From assembly GCA_905142475.1 (NCBI GenBank), contig LR990733.1:1-46175 (forward strand): a stretch of DNA of 46,175 bases, in the 5' to 3' direction. Made by a program: the position numbers and the translations under genes. This DNA comes from Xanthomonas hydrangeae. Lineage in GTDB: Bacteria > Pseudomonadota > Gammaproteobacteria > Xanthomonadales > Xanthomonadaceae. Shown one piece after another: positions 7,391 to 16,064 of this stretch (its first letter is position 1; the number at the start of each line of letters is the position of its first letter). The notes below the pieces were generated by a model. That model had not been told where the DNA came from, made no database searches, and worked only from the letters and a program-made list of their open reading frames with translations.

Positions 7391-9598
7391 CTACTCCTGA
7401 TTGGGGCCGCTGCGGCCCTTGCTGTAATCCGGCCTGCCTTTCAGGTCGGGGTACGTCTGCTTGCATGTCGGGAAGTTGCTGCACCCCCACCAGAATGCGC
7501 CACGCTTCCTGCCGGGCCTCCGGGAAAGGCCATGGCCGCATCCCATGCACTTGTGCAGTTCTGAGACTTTGGGCGCCACGCGCGGCACAGGCTTGCCGGC
7601 CTTGTCCTCGCAGGCGTATTTGCAGCTTTCATCGGCAAAACCGGCACAGCCCCAAAAGAACTCGTTCTTGTCCTTCTTCTTGATCCGGCGCAGCGCCTTG
7701 CCGCATGTGGGGCAAGGGTGCGTGTCGATCTTCATGCTGAGGCCGTTCTGCTTGATGTTGGCGACCTCGCCGCTGATGTATTCCATCAGTTCGTTGACGA
7801 ACGACAGAGTGTCCCGCTCGCCGGCCTGGATGGCCTTCTGCTGCTCATGCCATAAGGCGGTCATGTCGGGATACTTGGCTTGGTCTGGCAGCGCGTCGTA
7901 AAGCTCGTCGCCGGTCGGCGTGGATACGATGTTCTTGCCTTTCTCAACCAGATAACCGCGCTCAAAGAGCGTTGCGATCATGGAATCTCGCGTCGCCGGC
8001 GTACCAATGCCCCCGTGTTCGCCCTGCTTGCCCTTGTCCTTCTCGATCAGGATCTTGCGCAGCCGATCGTCGCGGATGTACTTGGCGACGCGGGTAAGGT
8101 CCGTCAGCAACGTTGCCATGGTGTACAGGGGCAACGGCTTGGTTTCCTCGCGGTCGGCCTTGGCATCGGTGCAAGTGCCCACCTGCCCATCGCGCAGATT
8201 TCGGATGTCCTGCTCGATCGCCTCGGCGTCGCCCTCAAGATCCTCGTTGCCGGCATCGTTCTTGTAGAGGACTTTCCAGCCCAGCGAAGTGGTGATGTTG
8301 GAGCGCACGCCGAAACGGTGGCCTGCGACTTCAACCAGCACGTCCGTCTGGTCATAGAGGTGCTTGGGCCAGAATTGGGCGACGTAGGCCCGCGCGATCA
8401 GCAGGTAGATTTTCTGCTCGGCATCCGAGAGGTTAGCTAGGTCGGCCGTCGCCTCTGTGGGAACGATCGCGTGGTGTGCGGACACCTTCGCCGAATTGAA
8501 CGCTCGGCTCTTCACCGCCGGATCGCCCCGCTGTGCGACAACCGCCAACATGGGCGCGGTCTGCGCAATCGCAGCCAGCACCGCCGGCGCGTCGGCATGC
8601 TGCTCGTCGCTCAGGTATTCCGAGTCCGATCGGTTGTAGGTGATAAGTTTGTGCTTCTCGCGGAGCGACTGCGTTATGTCTTTTACCTGGTCCGGCTTGA
8701 AGCCAAACTTGCGTGAGGCGTCGGTTTGCAGTTTCAGTAGGTTGTATGGGAGCGGCGGATGCTGCTCTTTCTGCTTGGTCGATACGGACAGGAGGCGCGC
8801 CGGCTGGCCTCGAACAGCAGCCGCGATCGCCTCCGCATGTTGCTGGTCGCTAAGCCGGCCCTTGTCGTCTACCGGGTCGGCATCGACAACTTGGTAGCGC
8901 GCAGGGAAATCCAGCCCCTCGATCTGGAAGCGACCATTGACCAGGTAGTAAAAGCTCTTCGTGTGCGCAGCATTTTCCCGGCACCTGCGCACCACCAGAC
9001 CCATGATTGGCGTCTGAACGCGACCAACGCTCAATACGCCTCTATAGCCCTTGGCTTGGGCCGCAAGGGTGCATGCGCGGGTAATGTTGAAGCCATAGAG
9101 CTGATCGCCGACGCTGCGAGCTTCGGCCGCAGCGGACAGGCCGGCGAACTCTCGGTTGTCGCGCATCGCGGCAAGCTGCCTACGTACGATCTTCGTGTTG
9201 TTGTCGTTGATGAGCACGCGCTGCACCGGCAACCGGCAGTTCGCGTATTCGAGGATTTCATCGACCAGCAGCTGGCCTTCATCGTCCGGGTCGCCTGCGT
9301 GGATCACGCCCTTGGCCTGTTTCAACAGGCTGAGGATGATTTTGAGCTGTGCCTTTGAGCGTGCATCACCTGATGGCTTCTTGCGCCATGGAACATGGAC
9401 GATCGGAATATCGTCCATATTCCATTTGGCATAGCGCTCGTCGTAGTCCTCCGGTTCCAGCAGCTGCAACATGTGCCCGTAGCACCAGGTGACGTAGCGC
9501 TCGCCGCAGTCGTAGTAGCCATCCTTGCGGCTCCCCCCTCCTAAGCCCTCAACGATCGCTTTCGCCAGGTCCGGCTTTTCTGCAATGACCAGCTCCAT
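7391..9598 (-). CDS. traE: TraE, topoisomerase III (type IA) homologue
   Basis: 735 residues, near the RK2 TraE length. It begins 'MELVIAEKPDLAKAIVEGL', the toprim start of TopB-type enzymes. The active-site block reads 'LITYNRSDSEYLS', with the catalytic tyrosine in ITYxRSDS. 'SVGRVQTPIMGLVVRR' is another family block. The C-terminus holds two four-cysteine zinc ribbons (CPTCG...C and CMGCG...C). It relaxes or decatenates DNA and is dispensable for RP4 transfer in common hosts. The ATG at 9598 (AGGAGGG upstream) is chosen; the frame extends to 9679, but those residues do not belong to the family. There is a 77-bp gap to traF, the longest gap between genes of this operon. Confidence 0.95.
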   Translation of the reverse strand: MELVIAEKPDLAKAIVEGLGGGSRKDGYYDCGERYVTWCYGHMLQLLEPEDYDERYAKWNMDDIPIVHVPWRKKPSGDARSKAQLKIILSLLKQAKGVIHAGDPDDEGQLLVDEILEYANCRLPVQRVLINDNNTKIVRRQLAAMRDNREFAGLSAAAEARSVGDQLYGFNITRACTLAAQAKGYRGVLSVGRVQTPIMGLVVRRCRENAAHTKSFYYLVNGRFQIEGLDFPARYQVVDADPVDDKGRLSDQQHAEAIAAAVRGQPARLLSVSTKQKEQHPPLPYNLLKLQTDASRKFGFKPDQVKDITQSLREKHKLITYNRSDSEYLSDEQHADAPAVLAAIAQTAPMLAVVAQRGDPAVKSRAFNSAKVSAHHAIVPTEATADLANLSDAEQKIYLLIARAYVAQFWPKHLYDQTDVLVEVAGHRFGVRSNITTSLGWKVLYKNDAGNEDLEGDAEAIEQDIRNLRDGQVGTCTDAKADREETKPLPLYTMATLLTDLTRVAKYIRDDRLRKILIEKDKGKQGEHGGIGTPATRDSMIATLFERGYLVEKGKNIVSTPTGDELYDALPDQAKYPDMTALWHEQQKAIQAGERDTLSFVNELMEYISGEVANIKQNGLSMKIDTHPCPTCGKALRRIKKKDKNEFFWGCAGFADESCKYACEDKAGKPVPRVAPKVSELHKCMGCGHGLSRRPGRKRGAFWWGCSNFPTCKQTYPDLKGRPDYSKGRSGPNQE

Positions 9599-9675
9599 GG
9601 TTAGGCCCTCCTGCCATTGATGACCGTGAGCCGTAATAGGTTTGCTTTGATGTTGAACATGCCTCCTCCCTACCG

Positions 9676-10209
9676 TCACCAGGTCATGACCGGCTTGATG
9701 ACAGTGACGATTTGCGAGCGATTGATGGGGCCGAAATAGCGAGCGTCGAACGATGTATCGCTTACGTCGGACATAAGCAGGACTTCGGAAGCCCCTAGGG
9801 TGTAGCGGTCAGACTGGTAACGCGGCAGTGGCCGCCCGGCCTTGTCGGACTTAAACGGCTTGCTGTATGCAAGCAGCACACCATTCACCCGCACGCCGTC
9901 ATCGGCGACAGTAACCTCGTCGCCTTTAGCTGCTAAAACGCGCTTCATCATGTAGCCGTAGTGGCCTTCGCAGAAGCCGCCGGAGATATAGCCCCTTTCC
10001 CTGGCGTCTGCGAAAACCCCGACCTGCGGCGGGCAGAATTGGACGTAGGCCCCCTTCTCTACCGCAGCATCCGTTCTCCAATACAGGCCGACTGGAATGC
10101 TTTTCGTGGTGTTGACCTTCGCGCCTGCAAAGTAGGCAGCGCCAGCCAGGATCAGCATCCCAACGCCGGCAAGCGCGACTACCTTCGTGACGTGGTGGAA
10201 GCGGCTCAT
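9676..10209 (-). CDS. traF: TraF, pilin-maturation peptidase/cyclase
   Basis: 177 residues. An N-terminal membrane span at about 8-28 is followed by a periplasmic domain. The nucleophile Ser37 (NTTKSIPVG) and general base Lys89 (MMKRVLAAKGD) fall at exactly the numbers known for RP4 TraF, a signal-peptidase-like enzyme. In RP4 it removes the last residues of the TrbC pro-pilin and joins its ends to make cyclic pilin. The gene overlaps the traG stop by four bases, giving coupled translation. The codons for VLAAK at 9925-9937 form an OB-like palindrome with a T at the centre. Confidence 0.97.
   Translation of the reverse strand: MSRFHHVTKVVALAGVGMLILAGAAYFAGAKVNTTKSIPVGLYWRTDAAVEKGAYVQFCPPQVGVFADARERGYISGGFCEGHYGYMMKRVLAAKGDEVTVADDGVRVNGVLLAYSKPFKSDKAGRPLPRYQSDRYTLGASEVLLMSDVSDTSFDARYFGPINRSQIVTVIKPVMTW
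9925..9937. promoter_or_regulatory. OB-like site inside traF
   Basis: TTTAGCTGCTAAA differs from the KorB operator consensus only at the central base, where G or C is expected. It lies within coding sequence and no promoter is evident. It may be a weak KorB site or chance. Confidence 0.35.
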
Positions 10210-12113
10210 ATCTTGACGCCCTCCCCTTCCTCGATCGCCACGGACTGAATCAGCACGTCACTGTTCTTCGGTGCGGGGATCGACGCGCGGGCCTGGAATA
10301 TCGGGTCTTTGAAGTAGAGCGGCTGCTTGCCGTAGATGGCCGGATAGCCCGCGACGTACACCACCATGTCGCCGGCTTGCTCGATGCTGCCGTCTGCGCT
10401 CTTGCGAGGCCCCGGCATGCGCAAGCATTCGTCAGGCGTCAGCAACGGACGCTGCACTTCCTGGAAGGTGCGCGAAACATTGCCCATCATCATCGCGGTG
10501 CGCCGACCGCTCGTCGTAATCTGCTCTTTGACGACAGTGGTCGTGCCCGTCAGCTTGGACAGGTGTTCGGCCGTCTCAACACGGTTTGGCGGATAAGCAT
10601 TCTGGACATGGCAGTTCGACGTTATCGTTTCGTCGTGGCCATAGCCGGTTTCGCGGCTCTTGAGCTGGTTGATGTCCTGGCAGATGAGATAGCACTTAAT
10701 GCCGTAACCAGCGACGAAGGCCAGCGATTCTTGCAGGATTTCCAGCTTGCCCAGGCTCGGGAACTCATCGAGCATCATCAGCAGACGGTGCTTGTAGTTA
10801 GTAACCGGCCGTCCGTTCTCGAAATCCATCTTGTCGGCGAGTAGGCGAATGGTCATGTTCGCCATGATGCGCACTAAGGGCCGCAGACGGGCCTTGTCGT
10901 TAGGCTGCGTGACGACGAACAGGCTGACAGGATCGTCATGATGCATCAGCTGCTTGATACGAAAGTCCGACGTGCTGACGTTGCGAGCAACGACCGGATC
11001 TCGGTACAGGGCGAGATAGGATTTCGCCGTAGACAGCACGGACCCGGCTTCTTCTTCGGGCCGGTCCAACATGTCGCGGGCAGCCGAACCGACCGCAGGA
11101 TGGTTTCTACCGTCCACATGGCTGTAGGTCGTCATTTCCATCCACAACTCGCCCACGTCGCGGTTGGGATCGGCCAGCATTCCATCCACTGATGGCAGTG
11201 AGGCGGGAATGCCTTCGTTGCGCGCCTTATAGAGTGCATGAAGGATGACGCCGACCAGCAGTGCTTGGGCGGTCTTCTGCCAGTGTGACTCCAGGCCCTT
11301 GCCGTCCGGATCGACGATCAACGTCGCGAGGTTTTGAACGTCTCCGACCTCGTTTTCCGTGCCAATGCGGATCTCGTCCAGCGGATTCCAGCGGGCGCAG
11401 CCCGTCGCAGCGGCCGGCTCGAAGCGCAGGACTTTGTTGCGCGCATGCTTTTTCCGCCAGCCGGCGGTCAATGCCCATAGTTCACCCTTCAAGTCGGCAA
11501 CAAAGGCACTGTCACCCCAGGACAACAGTGTGGGAATGACCAAGCCGACGCCTTTACCCGATCGCGTCGGGGCGTAGGTCAAGACGTGTTCGGGGCCGCT
11601 ATGGCGCAGGTAGTGGAAGTTGCCTTGCTTGTCTTCCCAGCCGCCCACATACACGCCGCTCGATGTTGGTGGCTGATTGCCGGAGACGACCTCCAGGAAG
11701 CCGCGTGGTCGTGGCAACAAGCCTGCGGCCTGAATATCTTTCTTGTCTGCCCAGCGCGCCGAACCGTGCAGGTATTCGTTCGGCTGGCCGGTATTGGCAC
11801 CGACCATTTTCGCGATGGTCACGCCAAGCAGGCCCACCGTGGAAACGACCATGCCGATACTGCCGGCGCGCATAAAATCGTCCGGGAACTGCGCGTACCA
11901 CTTCCCAGACCATTGCAGGATCGACCACGGCGCATAGAGGTGGTTGTAGTTCGCGCCTAGCCCTGCCTGGTAGTTGAAGGTATGTGCAAAATATTGCGTT
12001 GCCGCCTGCAAGCCAGCTCCCATGGACAGGAGTCCGAGCGCCGGCAAGGTCTTCCTGATCTTCGGCTTTTTCGCGCGAACCTGTGGCCCGACAGCGTTGT
12101 TTGCGTTTTTCAT
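10206..12113 (-). CDS. traG: TraG, type IV coupling protein (VirD4 family)
   Basis: 635 residues, the same size as RK2 TraG. Two N-terminal membrane spans, about residues 22-45 and 80-105, are followed by a cytoplasmic motor domain. Walker A is 'APTRSGKGVGLVIPT' and Walker B 'LLMMLDEFPSLGKLE'. TraG hexamers link the TraI relaxosome to the Trb channel and pump the DNA. The gene overlaps traF at its end and traI at its start (ATGA-type overlaps), so traI-traG-traF are translated as a coupled block. The sequence is intact and there is little doubt about identity. Confidence 0.97.
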   Translation of the reverse strand: MKNANNAVGPQVRAKKPKIRKTLPALGLLSMGAGLQAATQYFAHTFNYQAGLGANYNHLYAPWSILQWSGKWYAQFPDDFMRAGSIGMVVSTVGLLGVTIAKMVGANTGQPNEYLHGSARWADKKDIQAAGLLPRPRGFLEVVSGNQPPTSSGVYVGGWEDKQGNFHYLRHSGPEHVLTYAPTRSGKGVGLVIPTLLSWGDSAFVADLKGELWALTAGWRKKHARNKVLRFEPAAATGCARWNPLDEIRIGTENEVGDVQNLATLIVDPDGKGLESHWQKTAQALLVGVILHALYKARNEGIPASLPSVDGMLADPNRDVGELWMEMTTYSHVDGRNHPAVGSAARDMLDRPEEEAGSVLSTAKSYLALYRDPVVARNVSTSDFRIKQLMHHDDPVSLFVVTQPNDKARLRPLVRIMANMTIRLLADKMDFENGRPVTNYKHRLLMMLDEFPSLGKLEILQESLAFVAGYGIKCYLICQDINQLKSRETGYGHDETITSNCHVQNAYPPNRVETAEHLSKLTGTTTVVKEQITTSGRRTAMMMGNVSRTFQEVQRPLLTPDECLRMPGPRKSADGSIEQAGDMVVYVAGYPAIYGKQPLYFKDPIFQARASIPAPKNSDVLIQSVAIEEGEGVKI

Positions 12114-14899
12114 CTACTCCTTCCTCGGGTAGTTTTGATGGAACCCCGTGCCGTGACGCTGATGGCGTCACCGATGGCGACGCGTTTCATGCGTTGCGCC
12201 GTAGCCTGGTCAACAGGCATCACTAGGATCTCGTCTTCTCGCTTCAACAGGGCCAGCGCTTGACCCTCCACAGTTCTGGTCCCGGCATAGATCAAGGAAC
12301 CCACGTAATCAGTATATCGTGCATGCTTCGGTATATCGAAGCCGTTTAGACGCTTTTGCTCGCGCTCTGCAACATATTTGTTGGCTGCCGCGACTTGTTC
12401 GGTTTTTAGTCCTGACCCAGATACAGTCCGTCGCAGTGCGTCAGCTGGTTTGCTGACTTGCTGCTCCATGTGACGAGGAACATCACGCGGCAGTAGCACT
12501 TCACTTCCGCTGGCGATGCGAACCACACCGAGTTCGGGCAGCGTTCGCAAACGGTGCTGACCTTCGGGCGGCGGCTCTCGTCCAATTCGGCCAACGTTGG
12601 GCTTGGCGAGTCCGGCGCTTCCGGGGGTGCCAAGTGTCCCGCTGGTTGCGCTTGCACCAGGTCGTCGGCCGGTGTCGCTTGAGGTGTCTCCTCCGGGCTG
12701 TCGAGGGCCGCCAGTGCGGCTTCGATCTTGTCGTCCTCGCTCATCTCGTCTGGATTGCTCATGCTCTTGCTCCTTCTTGGCTGGGGTGTTGGGGCGACTC
12801 TGAGCGGCGTCACGCTCGCTCAAGGCGTCCTCTAGGAAGGCACCGGCGCGCCGGGCCTGGTCTGGGGCGAACTCGATCTGTGCCGCATCAGCGCCGCCGA
12901 TGCGGATCTCGTCCAGCTGGGACAGGGGTCGCAGGCGATGCTGACTTTGGGGAGGCGGCTTCACACCCACGCGACCCACGGGCGGCTTTGCGACGGCAGC
13001 GAACGCATTGCGCGTGCTCTGAGCTGCGTCACGCTCGGTCAAGGCTTCCTCCGTGAAGGCACCGGCTCGCCGGGCCTGTTCTGGGGTGAACTCGATCTGT
13101 GCCGCTTCAGCGCCGCCGATGTGGATCTCGCCTAGCTGGGATAACGGTCGCAAACGATGCTGACTTTGCGGCGGCGGCTTGACACCCACGCGGCCCACGG
13201 GCGGCTTTGCAGTAGCAGCGGCCGCACCGCGTGTATTGCTCTGAGCCGCGTCATGCTCGGTCAAGGCGTCTTCTTGGAATGCACCGGCGCGCTGAGCTTG
13301 CTCGGCCGTTAATTCGGCAGGCTTGCCAGCGAAGCCCCTGCCCGCCTCGGCAAGTTTCGCGCGCGCCGCCTCCGCCATGAGTTGCTGGCGGCGCTGCTCA
13401 AGCGCGGTATCGTCAAACGTGACAGAAAAGTTTCCTGCAACGGCGGCCTGCGCGATCTGCTCCTTGAATGCCGCCGTGCCGTTGACCGATATGCGGCTCC
13501 CGTATCGGCCGACCGCAAGGCTTAGCGCGGCTTGCAGGCCGTCCACTGTCGCGCCTCGCGACACTTGCAGTCGATCGCCATCGTCACGGACAGCGCTCGC
13601 GCCCACCCGGTAGATGATCGTGCCCTTCTTCGTAATGTTGTCCGTTACGGGGGCATAGCCCGGCTTAGGCTGACCGCGCCCCTGGATCGTATCTCCCTTG
13701 AGACCCTGGGCGGCCTCTCTGGCCCGCAGAGCGGCGAGGGCGGTCGCATCCCCGGCCAGCGCCTTCGCCTTGAGCCAGTCTGCCCATGCGCGGCGCTGCG
13801 TTCGCTCTTGGAGCGCTTGCCGCTCCTGCTGATACTGGCGGCTGATCTTCTCCATGTCACTGCGAAGCGCCTTGTGCGCCTGGGCGTACAAAAGTCGCTT
13901 CGTCAGCCGATCGCCGCCCATCAGTTTGATGGCAGCTCGGCGCAGCCGATTGCTGCGCTTGGCGTCTTCTATGAGGCGATTTTTGCGCCCCCGGATCAGA
14001 TGCATTTCGGTCGTGCGATGCGCGCCCATTGCCTGGCGTTCCGACCGGTAACGGGCATGCAGCTCGGTGGTGTCCACGCGCGTCTTAAGCGGATTCGGTT
14101 TGTATGCACGCCGGCGAGGGCGCACGCCGCCCTCGGCCTGCTGGAACGTGCCAAGGCGGGCCTCCAGGCTCGGCTTGGACAGGGCGCGCGACACTGTGCT
14201 CGCCTTGGCCTGCGTGCCGTCGTCGGCTTCCAGCACGAATCCGTTGGCACGCTCGCGTATCTGCAATCCGTTTTCGCCCAGGACGCGATGCAGGTCGGCC
14301 CAGGATTGCGCCGCCTGGATCTCGGTCAAGCACTCGCGCTTTACCCAGCCGACAAGACTCTCCACGCCCGCGTGGCGCTCCATGTCGTTGGCCCGGTTCT
14401 CCGAGACGTGTTTGCGCGTTTCGTGGTTGTCGCGTTCAAGGCCGTAGTCGCGCTCCATGGTCGCGCACAGGTCGGCGAGGGAGCGATAGGCGCGGTATGG
14501 CTCGTGGATCGTGTTTCGCGTCGGATGAATCTTGTTGATCGCGATGTGGATGTGGAGATTGTCAGTGTCGTGGTGGATGGCGCTCACGCGCTGGTGTTCC
14601 CCGAACCCGAGACCGGCGCAGATGCGTTCCTCGATCGCACGCAGGGTGTCCGCGTCCGGCTTCTCGCCGGCGCGGAAACTGACCAGCAGGTGGTAGGTCT
14701 TGTCGCCCTCGGCGCGGGTGTTGGCCTGCTGCGTGGCCATCACCTCGGCCGTGACGGCGTTTAGCGTCTGGGCGGCGCAGTTCGTCACGGCGATGTGCCC
14801 CAGCCGTTCCGTTTTGCCTTGCTCGCTGGTGATGTATTTCACCAGGCCGGCGAAATCGCTCTTCTTGAGCGAGCGCATGGGGACGTGTTTCGCGATCAC
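12110..14899 (-). CDS. traI: TraI, MOB-P relaxase
   Basis: 929 residues from a GTG at 14899 (GGTGG five bases upstream); a GTG at 14908 would add three residues. With this start the RP4 relaxase residues fall at their known numbers: Tyr22 that attacks the nick, Ser74, and His116/His118 of the HxH metal site in 'DTDNLHIHIA'. It cuts oriT at the nic site, stays bound to the 5' end and pilots the strand. It is longer than RK2 TraI (732) because the C-terminal part contains three copies of a module of about 73 residues ending in RAGAFxEDAL(S/T)E. traH is nested in a second frame. The end, RGRSR, matches the end of KfrB. Confidence 0.97.
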   Translation of the reverse strand: MIAKHVPMRSLKKSDFAGLVKYITSEQGKTERLGHIAVTNCAAQTLNAVTAEVMATQQANTRAEGDKTYHLLVSFRAGEKPDADTLRAIEERICAGLGFGEHQRVSAIHHDTDNLHIHIAINKIHPTRNTIHEPYRAYRSLADLCATMERDYGLERDNHETRKHVSENRANDMERHAGVESLVGWVKRECLTEIQAAQSWADLHRVLGENGLQIRERANGFVLEADDGTQAKASTVSRALSKPSLEARLGTFQQAEGGVRPRRRAYKPNPLKTRVDTTELHARYRSERQAMGAHRTTEMHLIRGRKNRLIEDAKRSNRLRRAAIKLMGGDRLTKRLLYAQAHKALRSDMEKISRQYQQERQALQERTQRRAWADWLKAKALAGDATALAALRAREAAQGLKGDTIQGRGQPKPGYAPVTDNITKKGTIIYRVGASAVRDDGDRLQVSRGATVDGLQAALSLAVGRYGSRISVNGTAAFKEQIAQAAVAGNFSVTFDDTALEQRRQQLMAEAARAKLAEAGRGFAGKPAELTAEQAQRAGAFQEDALTEHDAAQSNTRGAAAATAKPPVGRVGVKPPPQSQHRLRPLSQLGEIHIGGAEAAQIEFTPEQARRAGAFTEEALTERDAAQSTRNAFAAVAKPPVGRVGVKPPPQSQHRLRPLSQLDEIRIGGADAAQIEFAPDQARRAGAFLEDALSERDAAQSRPNTPAKKEQEHEQSRRDERGRQDRSRTGGPRQPGGDTSSDTGRRPGASATSGTLGTPGSAGLAKPNVGRIGREPPPEGQHRLRTLPELGVVRIASGSEVLLPRDVPRHMEQQVSKPADALRRTVSGSGLKTEQVAAANKYVAEREQKRLNGFDIPKHARYTDYVGSLIYAGTRTVEGQALALLKREDEILVMPVDQATAQRMKRVAIGDAISVTARGSIKTTRGRSR
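12406..12762 (-). CDS. traH: TraH, relaxosome-stabilising protein nested in traI
   Basis: 118 residues in a different frame entirely within traI, exactly as in RK2, where TraH (119 residues) holds the relaxosome together by contacting TraI and TraJ. It begins 'MSNPDEMSEDDKIEAALAAL', is strongly acidic in the first half, and has a conserved cysteine-rich block 'VSTVCERCPNSVWF' followed by CYC. The ATG at 12762 has GGAGCAAGAGC upstream. The C-terminal half is coded on the part of traI that encodes the conserved tail, so both frames are under selection. The nested position and sequence make the call firm. Confidence 0.9.
   Translation of the reverse strand: MSNPDEMSEDDKIEAALAALDSPEETPQATPADDLVQAQPAGHLAPPEAPDSPSPTLAELDESRRPKVSTVCERCPNSVWFASPAEVKCYCRVMFLVTWSSKSANQLTHCDGLYLGQD
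12793..13320. repeat. Threefold repeat inside the 3' half of traI
   Basis: Imperfect direct repeats with a period of 219-222 bp, seen at 12821, 13040 and 13262. Each encodes RAGAFxE(D/E)AL(S/T)E and, between the cores, GRVGVKPPPQSQHRLRPLSQL. The period is a multiple of three, so the frame is kept. A fourth core copy lies in traD (about 7200-7275). Confidence 0.85.
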
Positions 14900-14916
14900 G
14901 CGAGCCACCAGGCAAC

Positions 14917-14929
14917 TTTAGCCGCTAAA
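14917..14929. promoter_or_regulatory. KorB operator (OB) between traJ and traI
   Basis: TTTAGCCGCTAAA is a perfect OB 17 bp upstream of the traI start and just after the traJ stop. It probably lets KorB tune the traJ-traI transcript from a distance. Confidence 0.85.
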
Positions 14930-14933
14930 AAGC

Positions 14934-15305
14934 TCATGGCTCGGCCCTGGGCCGCACCACGCCCATCATGACCCTGCCCATTTGGTCCTGAGCGGCCTCG
15001 ATCTTCGCCAGCAGGGTGAGGATCGTGGCATCGCCGAACCTCGCCGTGCGGGGGTCGTCTGTGAGCCACAGCTTCAAAAGGCCGCCAAGGCGGCCCAAGT
15101 CGCCGTTTATGCGGGCGAGTTCGCGGACATGTTCGTAGTCAACGACGCCCGTGATCTTGTAGCCCTGACCGACCGTCAACAGGTAGGCGGAAAGGCTGAG
15201 GCCAGCGGCGTCAGCCTTTGCCTGAATCACCTGTCGCTCCTCGGGAAGGCAGTAGACCTTGATCGGCGTGCTGCCTTTCCGCGTGGCCTTTTTCTCTTCC
15301 TCCAT
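14934..15305 (-). CDS. traJ: TraJ, oriT-recognition protein
   Basis: 123 residues, the same length as RK2 TraJ, from the ATG at 15305, which has AAGAGG seven bases upstream; the ATG at 15311 abuts the ribosome site and is less likely. It has the conserved core 'GSTPIKVYCLPEERQ' and 'GYKITGVVDYEHVRELARINGDLGRLGGLLKLW', a ribbon-helix-helix-type DNA-binding protein with a longer helical tail. It binds the right arm of the oriT inverted repeat and brings TraI to the nick. It is the first gene of the minus-strand tra operon, with its promoter inside oriT. Confidence 0.96.
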   Translation of the reverse strand: MEEEKKATRKGSTPIKVYCLPEERQVIQAKADAAGLSLSAYLLTVGQGYKITGVVDYEHVRELARINGDLGRLGGLLKLWLTDDPRTARFGDATILTLLAKIEAAQDQMGRVMMGVVRPRAEP

Positions 15306-15311
15306 CGTCAT

Positions 15312-15470
15312 CCTCTTTGCTGTTGCCGGCGGCAGCCGGCTGGCCTCGCAGAGCAGGATTCCCGTTGAGCGCCGAAGGGGCGAATAAGGGAGAGTGAAGT
15401 AGGAACACCCGCGTGCGGGTGGGCCTACTTCACCTATCCTGCCCGGCTTACGCCGTTGCTAACGCCATGG
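15312..15470. other. oriT: oriT: TraJ-binding inverted repeat and nick region
   Basis: An imperfect 19-bp inverted repeat (GTGAAGTAGGAACACCCGC at 15394-15412; GCGGGTGGGCCTACTTCAC at 15415-15433) matches 17 of 19 positions. Eight bases after the right arm is TATCCTG|C, the IncP nic motif, cutting between 15441 and 15442. This spacing is that of RP4. The segment 15312-15392 carries the traJ leader with the conserved CCCTTATTCG...CTCAACGGGAATCCTGC block. Transfer would lead the traK side or tra side according to the nicked strand (plus as written). Confidence 0.93.
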
Positions 15471-15541
15471 AAAGTCTACAGCAGCGCTCCTGGATTGTCC
15501 TGTATATCGATTGAAAAAGGTGGATATATCGGATTAAAAGC

Positions 15542-15547
15542 TATAAT
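15542..15547 (+). promoter_or_regulatory. Possible -10 of the traKLM promoter
   Basis: A perfect TATAAT about 120 bp upstream of traK in the AT-rich part of the oriT region, where TraK of RP4 binds and bends DNA. No good -35 at 16-18 bp is seen (TTGAAA lies 25 bp away), so the promoter assignment is tentative. Confidence 0.4.
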
Positions 15548-15665
15548 GCCGCCAAAGCAGGGCAAACCAGTGCTAGAACGCCAATTTCCGCTGGTTCTGC
15601 ACAGCTTTTACCGACTGGATACAGTTCAATACAGACAACCACTGAGGCGGGCTACGGATTACACG

Positions 15666-16064
15666 ATGCCTAAGAGCTACACCGATGAACTGAGCGCCTG
15701 GGTCAAAGACCGGGCGATCAAGAAGCGCCGACGCGATGAAGCTGCGGTGGCTTTCATGGCAGTGAAGACGGATGTGCAGGCGGCGATAGCGGCTGGCTAT
15801 TCGCTGGTCACGATTTGGGAGCACATGCGGGAAACGGGGAAGGTCAAGTTCTCCTACGAGACGTTCCGCTCGCATGCTCGCCGGCACATCAAGCTCACTG
15901 CTCCCACGGCGACACCGGCCAAGCCGGTCGAGCAACCACCAGCGCCTAGACCTTCGGGGCCTGGACAACCCAAGCAAGGGGCAAAGCCACATAGACCGGC
16001 CCAGCCTGCACCCCCCGCCGGCTTCACCTACAACCCAACACCGGACAGAGAGGAACTACTGTAA
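15666..16064 (+). CDS. traK: TraK, oriT DNA-bending protein
   Basis: 132 residues (RK2 TraK 134). The N-terminal half is the conserved DNA-binding part: 'MPKSYTDELSAWVKDRAIKK', 'VAFMAVKTDVQAA', 'TIWEHMRETGKVKFSYETF'. The C-terminal half is a Pro/Ala/Lys-rich linker ending 'YNPTPDREELL', a typical TraK tail. It binds the region next to oriT and wraps it, helping the relaxosome. The frame is open to 15456, but the family start is at 15666. It overlaps traL by one base (TAATG) and starts the leading-region operon opposite to traJ. Confidence 0.95.
   Translation: MPKSYTDELSAWVKDRAIKKRRRDEAAVAFMAVKTDVQAAIAAGYSLVTIWEHMRETGKVKFSYETFRSHARRHIKLTAPTATPAKPVEQPPAPRPSGPGQPKQGAKPHRPAQPAPPAGFTYNPTPDREELL

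Noticed and set aside
13532..14764. 410-codon open frame antisense to traI
   Set aside because: It is a GC-rich shadow frame opposite a conserved relaxase; the traI strand has all motifs and no start signal serves the antisense frame.
15456..15665. Longer N-terminus for TraK
   Set aside because: The extension crosses the AT-rich oriT flank; the family sequence begins at the ATG at 15666.
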